This document shows positions 33,730-45,919 of a stretch of DNA of 64,000 nucleotides, one piece after another; position 1 is the first letter of the stretch, and each line of letters starts with the position of its first letter. This stretch comes from Aegilops tauschii subsp. strangulata (lineage: Eukaryota; Streptophyta; Magnoliopsida; Poales; Poaceae): positions 568,580,880 through 568,644,879 of the forward strand of contig NC_053037.3 of the NCBI RefSeq assembly GCF_002575655.3, written 5' to 3'. Under the pieces are notes generated by a model that had not been told where the DNA came from, searched no databases, and saw nothing but the letters and a program-made list of their open reading frames with translations. The position numbers and the translations under genes were made by a program.

Positions 33730-34050
33730 ACCTGAGGGTCGTCGGGATGTAACTAGGAGGGCGCCGGCGGACGGGATCTGCCCATACTGCGGCAGCGAGC
33801 AAGTGGCGAAGGCCCTACCGCGCCGGAGCTTGGTCAGAGAGAACGATGGGTACCGTAGATCGAACGTGCTGCCTTAACACCGTCGAACGGAGAAACGATG
33901 CACATCCTCCCTTTCTGCCAGCGGACGGGATGCGGTCGGATCAGTGACCATCGGTGAGAGAGAGAGAGAGAGAGGCCACCGCCGCCTTCTGTGAGATGGT
34001 GTGACGAGAGACAAACCCCGGCAGGCAGGCTCCATTGTATATAGTGGAGT
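33730..34050 (-). promoter_or_regulatory. Candidate promoter and first exon on the minus strand
   Basis: On the minus strand a TATATA (near 34037-34042) is followed by a leader with a (CT)10 run (complement of 33955-33974) and GC-rich sequence. A possible splice donor CTCAG|GTACAG follows at about 33731. This is the layout of many plant promoters. No protein is recognised, so it may be a dead gene fragment or chance. Confidence 0.25.
33955..33974. repeat. (GA)10 microsatellite
   Basis: Uninterrupted GA dinucleotides over 20 bp. Confidence 0.9.
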
Positions 34051-34439
34051 GGAATTTTTTTTCCCGATGACAATCGTTTTATATTCTATACGTGCCATTG
34101 AGGAATATAACTTTATTTAATACTAACGCGTCAAGTCGAACATTGTTTCGTCTACGCGTGGTACACGACCCTCCTTCGAGTAAACAATCGCTACACGCGT
34201 CAAATTATCACGTGGGCTGCCTTCGTACAGAAATGAACTTCACCGTGTACCTGCGCAGGTGTGGCCGGGAACGACACGTGAGGATGTGCGTCATGCGTGC
34301 ACCTCTTCTTTAGGTGCAGGTACGTACGTGGGTGGGTGTGAGAGAAATGGTTTATGCGAAACATAGGCAATGTGTCGATGATATCTGAAACAAAAAAACA
34401 TAACATATGCAATGTGTGTGAAACAGAGTCATGGATATA

Positions 34440-35560
34440 TCATATATAGAGGGAGCGGTCTACGAGAAGAGAGTGGAGTGATCGTCGGCGTGAGATATTG
34501 ATAGAATCGAAAACATCGATGAAGTGTGTGGGTGTGCGATCGATAAAGAGTGCCATCGAATTTGTGTTTGCCCACATCAAAGATATAGGGCGGCTGGCCT
34601 ACTGGAATGTGAGAGGGCAGAGGTGCAGTTTTTCTCTGTGGCATGGATACCTACCTACAACGTTCGACTATCAGTGTGTGTGTGGGGGGGGGCAGGGACC
34701 TAACTATAGAGAGGTAGATCGACTAGTATATGTGTGGAGAAGGAGAGACCTAGCCATGTATGGAGGAAGATCGATCGGCATCCATGCATATGTGTAGTAG
34801 AGGAATAAGGTTGGGAGAAAGACAAAGGTAGAGTGTCGGAGGGTTGGTGGTGGAGTTGCTTCTCACAAATGGTGGGAGAGGCCTGCTAGACAAATGAAGG
34901 GTACGAGTGCAATATCAATAAGAGAGGGCCAGGGATGTCTGCCTCTCTATGCACGTGCGTGTGAGAGACGGGTCGGGAGGTATGCAAGGATGATGAGGGG
35001 GGACGATATGGTTGTGGTAAGCAGACGTAACTACATAGGAAGATCAACCGTCGTGTGTCCGAGAATGGGAAAGACATGACTAGTGAGGTAAGTCTACCGG
35101 TGCATGGGGAAAAAGAATTATAGTCGACCTAGCTATATGTAGGGAGATCGGTACATATACATGCATGCATGTGTTAGAAGAAAATAAGGTCCCGAGAGAC
35201 GGACAGGAGGTGCCGCTAGGAGGTGGTGCGAGAGGCCTACTATGTCGAGGGGGAGGAGTGTGCGAGTATGAGATCGATGAAAAGAGGGGCAGGAGTGTGC
35301 ACCTGCGTGGAATCGTGTTGGACATAGGGGGGCATGGACGGTGAGAAGAGAAGAGGGGAAGTGTGTGTTTGTGGTAGGCACACTTGGCTAGAGAGGTATA
35401 TCGATCGGTGTGTGCTGGAAAGAAGGAGCTGGGGGCCTACGCACACCGTGGGTGAACGACCTAAAGAGAAATAACGAATGTGCGTGATGGAGGGGACGCT
35501 GAAGGAGGGTGAGAGGGCGCGGGCGTGTGCATGCACGATAGAAAGTTAGCGCTAGCTAGC
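34440..35560. repeat. Purine-rich, highly diverged tandem repeat field
   Basis: The plus strand is strongly G/A-rich, with recurring blocks such as TAGAGAGGTAGATCGA (near 34709), TACATAGGAAGATCAA (near 35033) and TAGAGAGGTATATCGA (near 35391), about 325-360 bp apart. Each is near GTGTGTG runs. No gene is supported; the minus-strand openings are low-complexity Ser/His/Pro strings. Confidence 0.5.
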
Positions 35561-36270
35561 TACAAATATAAGAGGATCGTGAAGGTGTAAAAGACGAAGA
35601 GAGATCATAATTCATTATAAAAAAGTAGATTCGGATATTTGAAGAAGATATCATAATGTAGAACATTGATTATAATTTGGGATAATGTGTGGCTTTTGCA
35701 GCTCAGGGCTAAATACTTGTCATAATGTAGGGGGCAGGGCATTATACTTTGTGTGATAAACACGGTGTACGTATGGAACATGGTTTAGATTATGAATATC
35801 TAGTTAGTACATCAAATGTACTATTATTTGGAATCAACATCAAGTGTATTCAAAAAATTGAATTCGAGTTCATATAGTACACATAGTTCATATCTATCTC
35901 TATAGTAATCATGTGGTGTGTTGTTAAGGTAATACAGGAATGATGGTTGAAGTTGGCAACAATCATGATTGTAGATTCTTATTGAAATAGAGAAACGAAT
36001 TCAAATTTAGTTCGAATTGTAGCAGTAGTATAGACATTTGGAATGCACTAATTAAAATGTTGGTATGAGTAGGTTACATGCATTATATAGCCAGCAAAAA
36101 AAATTAATTTGACATAACATGTATTCATAGCTTTGAATAGCATTTGTATAGTAAAACAGGACAAGACTCTCTCTTTGTGTGGTGTGAACAGTTTTATTTT
36201 TTTTCATTTTTTTCATTGAGGGAAGTGTGAATTGATTTGGTACGTACAAGTACAATATTACACGTTAGGC
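35561..36270. other. AT-rich intergenic stretch
   Basis: Nothing recognised; AT-rich with poly-T near 36193-36212. The left limit of the CACTA element to the right is not visible. Confidence 0.4.
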
Positions 36271-36521
36271 TTGTCCCTAAAATTCAACCAGCGCCTTGTT
36301 ATATCCCGAAAATTCAGATATCGTGCTCCCAAAACTCGCGCCTTCACAGCCCGCGCATTACTATCCCGAAAATTACAACGCGCGAGAAAACTCCCTCCAG
36401 CTACCAAATCCTGACATGCGAAATCCCCCTTCTAACCCTGAGCCGAAAGGGCCGCTAGTTCAAATAGGTGGGGGTACCTTCGTAACACACCCTACATTTT
36501 GGACAAGCACGTCCCTAAGTC

Positions 36522-39051
36522 ATGGTTCTCCCTCCCATCGCCTCCTTTTCGCCATCCAAAATCCCGGGCCGCCATAACCTCTCTGCTCCAGCCACGAAAC
36601 CCCACCCTCCTCCGTACGCCACCTCACCACTGCCAGACAGAGCCTCTTTCCTGACGACATCGTCCACCGCAACAGCTCGACGTCCCTCATCCACCTCCCC
36701 GGATGAGGATCCGTCCTCCATCTCGTCGTCCCGCTGGTTTAGCCACCCCGTCCTCCACCTCCAAGGAGCTGCTCCGATGATCGCCTCATCTATCGCGGCT
36801 ACTCCATCTCAACGGCGTCGCCTTAACCTGCTCCACCAGAACTGTAGCATCCTCACCGACTCCTGGGACGAAGCCGGACTACTCGGCGCCACCAAAGAGG
36901 TTGTACACTCATCGCATCACACCTTCTCCTTAACTCGACCTCTCGACGCCGACGGTGCTCCATCCCGCACCCCCATGGCGCAGCTACCTCGAAGCCGGCG
37001 CCGCGGGCGACATCTCCATGGTGGCTCTCCCCCAGTGCAAGGCCCCTTCGGCAGCGGCGTCCATACCAGTTGGATCTGCTGATGCTGCTCCGGCTCTCCT
37101 CGCTTGTGCTGCTGCTCTGCTCCGATTTAGCTACATTTCAGTCGATTGGATCGACTTTTGGGTCAGTCAATTTTCAGGGGGTGGGGGGGAGGGGCTCGCC
37201 GGAGTTAAGGAAGAACCAGCCACAGCAGGGAGGGGGCTCGCCGGAGAGGTATCCCACTATCTATCTTATGGTTCAGGGTGGGGGCGGTGGCCACCAGCGG
37301 TGGGGGGCGCGGTGGTGGGGCGGTGGCATGGGGATTGCTGGAGAAAAAGCTCGGCTCGGGGGGCTAGAGGGCTAGCCAGGGCGGCGGCGCACCGATGGTG
37401 AGGAGTGGTTTCAGGGCGGCCGGGGCGGCGAGGCGGCGCGGGAGCGCCGCCGGCTGCGGTCAGTGGGGGCCGGCTGTTTGGCCGGTGGTGGCTGGCGGCT
37501 CAGGGGGTGGAGGTTGAAGATGAACTGCAGGCCCTCCCTAAACTACATGTGAAGTGCCTCTCTGCTACCATTGTGTTCAGTTTCGACAGTAACATTTAGA
37601 TTCCACAGTAAATTTCAGTTTCGATAGTTAAGTTCAGAGTCAACCGTTTTTACCTCATCTGTTGTAGTCAGGTGTTTTTCGATGATGTAAATTTTACATG
37701 TATCACTTTTTGGTTATGTATTTTACATCATCTATTGGAGATGCTATTAGAATCCCACTTGAGACTAACGATGTCTGTCTTGTACTATTTCAGCCTCGAC
37801 GTCTTATGGCTCGTCGGAGCTGAACCAACGACGGAACCATCCATCACAACAGAGCAGTGCCCTGGACACCGTCTACAGATTCCTCAGTTCTTCCTCCACA
37901 CCTCCTACAGCCACCTCTGCCTCAAGTTCTTCAGCGACCAACCCAATGATGCCGAGGTCGACATGGCTACGGCAAAGAGGTTGTGCACTTGTCGCATAAC
38001 TTATTACCCTACATTCATGTCGAACCATTAGGGCTATTTTGGTTCAAAGGAAAAAACTGAAGGAAAACCATAGCAATTGGAAATTTTCCTATGGCACTCT
38101 ACTATTCCACTATTCATGCATTTTGTTGAAAGGAATGGAGCAAAACATCCACCTGGACCTACTTTTCAAAATCCTATGCATGAAAACAAGACCAAGTGCA
38201 TTAGTGGCAGAATAACATTCTAACTGTACACGCTTTCATATGGTTTCACTTTAATTTGGCCATGTTTCTTTCCATTCCTCTGCTCTTCCAATTCATGTGA
38301 AACAAACACTCAAGCTGATAGAAATCTTATGTTTACAAATGCTATGTCTCCCACTTGCATTCCTATCATATTCCGATGTTTTTCCTATCCATGCGTTATT
38401 AGAATCCTGTAAGCCATAGGAGCCCTTACAGAATAACTTCAGTTACAGGTAGGTGTCTAAAAAACTTTGTGTGGTTTGTCCTGCTCCTTCCGCGACATCG
38501 TCCACCTCACCTGAGCTGCTCCATCGACAGAAGCATCCACCAAACCAGACATCACGACTCCTGACCATCTTTCGCCGCATCAGATCTCCTTGCCTGCCGC
38601 CGGCACCCACCGCAACTGCATCACCATCATCAACTCAGCAGAAGAACCTGAGGAGTACACGGGTCCACAAGAGAGGTCGCACTCTTTTGTTTCTTCTTAT
38701 CTTATGCATTGCTTAATATTACCTGCTACTTTATCACCCTATTCACCTCTTAGACTCCAAGTCAGGTCCAAATTAATGTTCAAACCCGAGTTTTAAAATT
38801 ACTTGTGAGGCACATATCGAGGCAGCTATGAATAGTATCTTTGTCTATTATCTGGTTCACCTATGGTATGCCTATGTTGTTCATCTTGGGTGGGAAACAA
38901 ATAGTAAAGCAATCATCATCTGTCTTTTTATTAAATTAAAGCTATCATCAGCTTGCTATCATTATTTTTGGATCCATCCACTGTTTGTTACCATCACTCT
39001 AGATTTCTGCATGGTCTCCTTACATAATCTCACTATATATTTTTCGTATGC
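36522..39051 (+). other. 5' region of the CACTA element 1 gene
   Basis: GC-rich leader at 36.5-37.5 kb with an open frame (36522-37082, Ser/Pro/Thr-rich, no domain), then introns interrupted by a MITE at 38031-38425 and a short open segment at 38453-38716. It probably contains 5' untranslated sequence and small exons. I could not assign exon boundaries with confidence. Confidence 0.35.
38031..38425. mobile_element. Tourist-like MITE
   Basis: The ends GGGCTATTTTGG... and ...CCATAGGAGCCC are inverted at the terminal GGGCT, and TTA flanks both sides (38028-38030 and 38426-38428), the PIF/Harbinger target duplication. It is 395 bp, with no coding capacity. Confidence 0.6.
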
Positions 39052-42000
39052 ATGTCAGATATTGTACACAGTCATGCTGAACATGTAGAAAAAAAGAGAA
39101 GAGTTTTGCGCGACAATACAATGTCATGCAGACATCACTCCATCGTGGGTTCAATGGCAAACCCCCACTCTCCAGATTGTAATCCAGAGGAAGATATCTG
39201 TTCTGAGGCGGATTCAGACGCAGCTGACCACTCCTATTTACGCCCCAAGGTGTTTGCTCTAACTTGGCATGATGATGTTGGTCATATCATGCATATGTTG
39301 CCTTGTAGTGCCTACTTTCGACATGATATATGTCATCTGCTTAGTTTAGACATGTTATGTAATGCCACCTGTTTAGTTTCTACATCATATATGGGAATTA
39401 TGTAGTCTCATCTCTTTTAGCCAGCCATAATATATGTGAAATATGCAATGCCATCCTGTTTAACCAGGCATCATATATCTGAATGATATCTTGTCCATCC
39501 TTGTCTTCATTACATTTCCATTTGTCGACAATGTTTGTACATTAAACTACTTTTCCTTTGAATCAACCATTTGAGTGGGTAATGGAAAAGTCGGGAGTGA
39601 AAACAAGGTCTTTAGAGCAGACAGTGCTACATGTCAAAGCAGATCTCTTGCTGTGTCCCAATAGCTCCTCAGAGATGGATTCAGGGATAGATGACCAGTC
39701 CTATTCCCCCACCGAGGTGTATGCTCTAACTTGGCACGGTTATACTGCTCATATCATGCATATGGTGTCTTGCATTGCATAGTTTAGACATTATATACAC
39801 AATATTCAACACCATGTTCTTAGTTCAGACATCATATATGCGAATACCCTCAGCTTAGCATATAAATCACATATGTGAACTAAATCATGCGATCTTGATT
39901 ACTTAGATAACATGTACTCCCTCCGTCCCAAAATTCTTGTCTTAGATTTATCTAGATAAGGATGTATCAACTCACGTTTTAGTATTCGATACATCCGTAT
40001 CTAGACAAATCTAAGAGAAGAATTTTGGGACGGAGGGAGTATGTGAATTATGTCATGCGAACCTGTTTACTAAAGACATCATATAATTATCTCATGCCAT
40101 CATGTTTAGTTAGTCATCATATCTTTGAATTATGTCATGCTATGCTATCCAGTTTAGATAGACATCATATATGTGAAATTATGTCATGCTATCCTTTTTA
40201 GTTAAACAATATACATGTCAACTATTTGATGCCCTCTTTTTTCCACACTAGCTATTGCATCTATCTCTCATACATTGTCTGTACATTCAACTATGTTTCT
40301 ATTTATCAGCCATTTGAATTGGAGCGGGTGATGACAATATCTAGCGGAGTAAAATCACGGTCTTCAAATAAAACAGTGCTACCTCTTGGTGGATATAGCA
40401 CCCCGGTTGTACGTGCACGGGAACCAGCCCTACCACACATACCCCAGACTCTCGCAGATTGTACCCCTGCTGCGATGGACAGTGAACCAGCTTCACCCAA
40501 TCTAACCCCAACCCCAGCAGATAGTAACCCAGTTCCTGTTGACACAACACCATCTCCACCACAGAGCTCCCAAACAAGAGCAGTTAGTAAGGCATCCCCA
40601 GTGCCCAAAGCGTCAGTACTACCACGGCAAACACCAACTCCACCAGTTAGTGCACCTATTCCTGTGGAGGAAGCACAACCAGCCAGTCGTAGTTTAGCAT
40701 CTATCGCATTTGAAGTTGTTAAATCCTATGTGCGTATCTTCCCATCATGCAAATATTATATTGAAGATGAAGGAAAATGCCAGTTGCAGGTGTTTGTCCA
40801 GGAGTTATGTGTAAGTAATGTCATTCATGGCAATTACTTCGCTTTGTCCCATACATTCTACCTCCATGATGGTTATAATACAACAAATTTTCCCATTTTT
40901 CTCTATTGAGAAGGACCGATTTGGAAACTCAGGATGAGGTAACCTGTGCTAATACCTCTGCTATCTTCAAGAATGCTTGGTGGCAGTATTGGAATTACCT
41001 GAAGAAAATATACTTCACTGGCAAAGAAACTCATCAAATTCCCTTACATTCTCCTGAGCCACATTTACTGGACGATGACTGGGAATGCCTTGTTCTGTAC
41101 TGGTCCCGGACCAAGAATGTGGTAAGGTCTATGAGCTCATTTTCTATTTTAAGTACTATATTCTTGCGTCTTACTGTACTCTGTTCATGTAGAACAAGTT
41201 CTTAAACCTGAAGAACAACTGTTCTCATTTAAGATTCCATTGCTATCATGCATACTGCTTTGCTCTTGTATCACTTTATTTACTCATACAAACTTATTTT
41301 AAGTTGAAGGATCCAATCGAAACTCCAATGGCACAACAAGTATGTTTACGCATGTTTCTTTAACAGGTTTGCTCTTATAAAAAGCTCTATTGATTTCAAT
41401 TTCAATTGTGTATACAGTTGACGTCTCATATCATGCACATTACTAGCATCACAACAGAGCCAATAGTGTTCTTGTACATGTAGACCCGTGGTACCCATCT
41501 GTTTGTTTGATGCTTTTATTATGCACTACTTGGCTATAGAAGACTTGGTGGTTTAATCCTATCCACCTTACTAATGAATTGATTCACCGAAGTGAGTTTC
41601 ATATACTAGTACATGCTAAACCTATTATGTGTCTGCTTGTTTCTTCTTTTAGAATGCTGACAGAATATTGGGGAAGAGTGCCTTATTAAGCGATGGTAAA
41701 GGAAGTAATGCAGATAAGGTTCAGGATAGTGAGACATCCTTGATGGTCTCCAACAAAGCTGATAAAACAGCTAAGGAAAACTATCTTGAAGACAGTGAGA
41801 CAACCCCAAAGTCCTGTCTTGGTTTAGTGTTCGAGTTACTGGCCACTACCGCTTGCACAAGCTATTCAAACTCACTGTCTGAATCAGTTCGGTTTCTTGA
41901 GTCTCAACTACAAGCTGAAAGACATCGATCAACTGTACTACGACAAGAAGTGAAAGGAAAGTGGAAGTCCCTGGAGCATTCCGATGCATACTTTCTGGTG

Positions 42001-42102
42001 CAACAACAAGCGTTGGAGGATTCTAGCGCCAAACAGGGCAAAGCTAATAAGCTTGCTAAGCTTATTGCCAGCATGGTGGATACCCAGGATAACGTTTCTT
42101 GA
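39052..42102 (+). CDS. TnpA-like accessory protein of CACTA element 1, spliced
   Basis: The best supported exons are 40310-40810 (acceptor TTATCAG, donor GTAAGT), 40933-41121 (acceptor CTCAG, donor GTAAGG) and 41653-42102 (acceptor TTTTAG, stop TGA). All junctions keep frame. The first has a long Pro/Thr/Ser spacer. The second encodes NAWWQYWNYLKKIYF and LLDDDWECLVLYWSR, resembling the plant En/Spm-associated domain (Transposase_24 type), in which a W-rich helix precedes a D-D-W...L..YW motif. The third is charged and predicted coiled-coil (SVRFLESQLQAERHRSTVLR). Earlier blocks at 39052-39300 and 39558-39780 duplicate parts of this exon region. In CACTA elements such proteins bind the subterminal repeats. 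Function here is inferred from position and style; the gene start is not known. Confidence 0.5.
39917..40039. mobile_element. Stowaway MITE with perfect terminal inverted repeats
   Basis: Both ends carry CTCCCTCCGTCCCAAAATTC in inverted orientation, flanked by TA (39915-39916 and 40040-40041). It is 123 bp, lies in an intron of the CACTA element 1 gene, and is typical of abundant Triticeae families such as Thalos/Athos. Confidence 0.95.
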
Positions 42103-42150
42103 GCTCTTGTGAAGTTGTTTCATTTATGGACTTGCTTTGCTGCCGCGTTT

Positions 42151-42255
42151 ATTTGCACTGGTGGCGAATTTAGACGGCCAGTGTATGTAATATGTTGCTT
42201 TGTTCCCTATATTTGCACTGGTGGCGAACTTTGACGCCCAGTGGATGTAATATGT
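42151..42255 (+). repeat. 60-bp tandem duplication after the TnpA-like gene
   Basis: Two copies, starting at 42151 and 42211, each beginning ATTTGCACTGGTGGCGAA and ending GTAATATG. They lie in the likely 3' untranslated region. Confidence 0.85.
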
Positions 42256-42432
42256 GTAATAGCCGTAATAGCCTAGCGTTAGTTGCTTGCTTATTTATTT
42301 CCTTATTGTCTTGTTTAGTTGTTTGCTTGTAGTCACTGCAGTTCTTTTTTCACGTTTTTCTAGTGGGCACAATAACCTATTTTTTGTAACTAGCCACAAT
42401 AACCATGGCAACACATGGACTATTGTAACCAT

Positions 42433-42567
42433 GGGCCTCCTCAGGGCCGTAGGATCCATGGGCCTTCTACGGGCCGTAGGATCCACGGGCCTTCTACAGA
42501 CCGTATGATCCATGGGCCTTCTACAGGCCGTAGGATCCATGTGCCTTCTACGGGCCATATAATCATT
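42433..42567 (+). repeat. 27-bp tandem repeat, five copies, subterminal in CACTA element 1
   Basis: Unit of the form GGGCCTTCTACGGGCCGTAG plus GATCCAT. The first and last copies are diverged. Scattered GGGCC/GGCCC motifs continue to about 43165. Such repeats are the usual TnpA-type binding sites near CACTA ends. Confidence 0.85.
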
Positions 42568-43578
42568 TCGCCAAACATGGGTCGTACTATTCGTGGATCA
42601 TAACGAGCCGTTAATAGGCCGTATTTGATGACGCTATGAAAACAGCCCAACGGGTTAACGGACCACAAACGGGCCGACTGTAACCACACCCTGAATTTGG
42701 CCCACAAACGGATCAGGCTAGTAACGGACTGTAACTAACCGAATTCTAGAAATGAGCCCAAGAATAAATGGGCCCTTAGAAGGCTGAAAGTTAACACGGG
42801 CTGGAAACGACCGACGGAATAATGAGCCGTTAATGGGTATAAAGCGATACACTGTTCATTATGGGCCAGTTTAATCTCGGGCCCAGAGTTACAAAGGGCC
42901 TCCTATGGGCCGAAAGACGTCATGGGCCATACATGGGCCGGAAGTTACAACGGGCTGGAATCATATTGGATGGCCCAGATGACGCTACTGGGCCAGATTC
43001 TGGTAGGCCGTGACGGGCCATGAGTTAGCGGGCTGTAAATGGGCTATATGCGAACAGGCCGTTAACAGGATTTCCGTGGGCCAGCCCGCTACCTTTTTAC
43101 AAAGTCAAACGGGCCAGCCTTTTCACTGGAATGGGCCTCTGTTGGGCCGTGCCACGTGTTGACGTATCATAGGCGCCTTCTGTCCAATGAGTGGATGACA
43201 TCTGTCGCAACGGTGATCCGACACATGGTTCCTCTGGCCATTGAGAATTTTACACGTGGAAAATCCCCATTGGTCCGGTCTGCTAACGGGTTATCAGATC
43301 CAAACCGGAACCCGATAGCTTAACAGTGACCCGTTACGGTGGATGTCACGTGTCGGTCACCCTTGACGAAAGCACTTCTATGACGCGCGATTTATCATCA
43401 TGGAAGTGGACACTTCCGTGATGATAATTTTGGTAATGTCATGGAACACTTCTATGATAGCACAGGTATGACTATCTTGATTCTGTCATAAAATCGTCAT
43501 GGATGTACATGCATGACAGAAAACGTGACCTACTGTGACAAAAACGTATCATCACGGAAGTGTATTTTTTTTGTAGTG

Positions 43579-44957
43579 CAACAAGGAGCTAAAGGTAGAA
43601 CGAATATTCCCTCAAGTTTTATCGACCACCGATACAACTACGCACACTTGACGTTTGCTTTACCTAAAACAAGTATGAAACTATTTTCCAAGAATAAAAC
43701 TACGTGTACTTTGCGAGAATAAAACTACAAATAAATTGCAAGGTAACAAAAGTGGATAGCTTTTGTCAACAAGAAAGTCATTTGTCCCTAGGCAGTCAAT
43801 AACTAGACCGGTAATCATTCTTGCAATTTTACATGAGGGAGAGTCATGAGCTAACATACTTTCTCTACTTGGATCATATGCACTTATGATTGGAACTCTA
43901 GAAAGCATTCGCAACTACTAAAGATCATTATGGTCGTGAAACCCAACCATAGCATTAAGTATCAAGTCCTCTTTACTCCCATACGCAACAACCCACTTAC
44001 TCGGGTATGTGCTTCTGTCACTCACGCCACCCACCATAAGCGAATCATGAACATATTGCAACACCCTACAGTGGGGACCCCTCTGTTTGCATGACACAGA
44101 GGGCACCGTAGGACAACACCATAAATAAAATATACAATCATACCAACCAAGATCACGATTAACCCACAAGACAAAATGGATCTACTCAAACATCATAGGA
44201 TAACCATAGATCATTTGGAAATAATATATGGAGTTGAGCGCCATGTTTAAATAGAGATTACAGCGGAGATAAGGGGTGTTACACCGCTGCATAGAGGGGG
44301 AGAGAGTTGGTGTTGACGGTAGCAAGATTGTTGATGTATATCGCCGTCACGATCCTAGCCCCGGCGGCATTCCGGCGCCACCGGGAGAGGGGGGGAGAGA
44401 GCCCTCCTCCTCCTTCTTCTTCGTTGGCCTCCCCCCTAGATGAGAGGAGGGTTCCCCCTCTGGTTCATGGCCTCCATGGCGGTGGAGGGGCAGGAGCCCC
44501 TCCTAGATTGGATCTATCCCCATGTTCTCTTCTGTTTCGCGTTCCCCAAATATGGCCGAAAACCATTTCTTATATTCCCGGAGATCCGTAACTCCGATTG
44601 CACTGAGATTTTAACATGATTTTCTTTCGGATATAAGCTTCCTTGCGCCCGAAGTAGAGCTCCAACTGACGTACGAGATGAGCACAACCCACCACCGCGC
44701 GCCAGGGGCCTGGGGCGCGCCCTGGTGTATGTTTCCCACTGTGGGCCTCCGTTTGCATTGATTCCAAGTCCCAAAAATCATATATATTCCAAAATAATTC
44801 TGCGTGAATTTTTATTGCATTTGGACTTTGTTTGATATGGATATTCTGCGAAACAAAAAACATGCAAAAAATAGGAACCGGCACTTGGCACTGGATCAAT
44901 AGGTTACTCCAATAAATCATATAAAATGTTGACAAAAGTATGTGAAAGTTGTATAAC
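43579..44957 (-). repeat. LTR fragment of a minus-strand gypsy element (part 1)
   Basis: Continuous with 60474-60519 once CACTA element 2 and one AAC are removed. Reading on the minus strand, that right part begins TGATACGTCTCC, the start of a well known Triticeae gypsy LTR type. The left part is cut by the end of CACTA element 1. No gene is present. Confidence 0.7.
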
Positions 44958-45437
44958 CACTACTAGGAAAAGGGATATAGATGAAATGGCCACTATTGGC
45001 GCACCAGACATGTGGTGCGCCACTACTATATAGCAGTGGCGCACCATGTGCTAGTGCGCCATTAGTGTCAAAGACACTAATGGCGCACCAGACACACGGT
45101 GCGCCACTAGTAACAAAAAATTATTTTTTATTATTTTTCCAAACATACTAATGGCGCACCAGGGCACAGTGCGCCATTACTAGTTCTAACTAGTAATGGC
45201 GCACCAGCCACATAGTGCGCCACTACTATTTTTTTGTTGCAAAACTACTAATGGCGCACCAGGGTATAGTGCGCCATTACTAGTTTAAACTAGTAATGGC
45301 GCACTGTGCCCTGGTGCGCCATTAGTGTATTTTTTTTTTGCAAAACTACTAATGGCGCACCACCAGCAGGTGCGCCATTAGTAACTAGGGTTACTAATGG
45401 CGCATTTGTAGGTGGTGCGCCATTAGTAACCTGGGAC
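44958..45437. repeat. Left terminal inverted repeat and subterminal repeats of CACTA element 2
   Basis: About ten repeats of TAATGGCGCACC or its complement, mostly arranged as back-to-back palindromes 25-40 bp apart with AT-rich spacers. Presumed binding sites of the element's TnpA-like protein. Confidence 0.9.
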
Positions 45438-45919
45438 CAGCTAGATATTTTGGACAGCCAAACCTACCCACTCACTTTCCCCACTTCATTCTCTCCACCT
45501 CCTCCTCCAACCTTGTCTCGGCTGCCTCCTCCTCCTCACCTCATTTGCACCATAGGTTCATCCAAATTAAGTGGTTAAATTACCTTTTTTTGATAGGTAA
45601 GTAAGGGGGAAGCTATCTTTATGTTGTTCTCCCTCCAACAACGTGCACATGCACTTTTTATGGCCTAGCTAGATCTATGTATGTTTGTGGTGTTGCATAT
45701 GTTTGTGGTGTTGCATATATGTTTGTGTTTGCAGGTACCGGTATTTGAAATGCGATAGTTGCCAATATTTTGCTGGAATGTTGATTCATTTCCGTTTCGG
45801 CGAGAATTTTGGCACTATGCATTCTTTTTGGTCCTATTTTTAGGGAAATTCATGCCAATTTTTTTCTTGGTTCTAAAATATCGTTTTGCTCTACCCCGCA
45901 GGCGACCATTGTCCGCACG
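45438..45919 (+). promoter_or_regulatory. 5' leader of the transposase gene
   Basis: No coding exon is assigned. It contains GCAGGTACC at 45731 and TTTTGCTGGAATGT near 45768, followed by TTCCGTTTCGGC. The same blocks recur in the leader of the second gene (55859-55915). A likely splice acceptor CCCCGCAG lies at 45893-45900. Confidence 0.4.

Larger units (their letters stand above)
36270..43578 (+). mobile_element. CACTA element 1, right end present, left end not found
   Basis: The right terminus reads ...TTTTTTTGTAGTG, the complement of CACTACAAAAAAA, ending at 43578. It is preceded by a subterminal zone (42.4-43.5 kb) full of GGGCC/GGCCC motifs and CTTCCGTGATGAT repeats. A spliced gene with TnpA-like features lies upstream. 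No matching CACTAC left end was found, so the left boundary given is only where similarity in style fades. Confidence 0.65.

Noticed and set aside
35080..35536. Minus-strand Ser/His/Pro-rich ORFs
   Set aside because: Low-complexity translation of a purine-rich repeat; no start context or domain.
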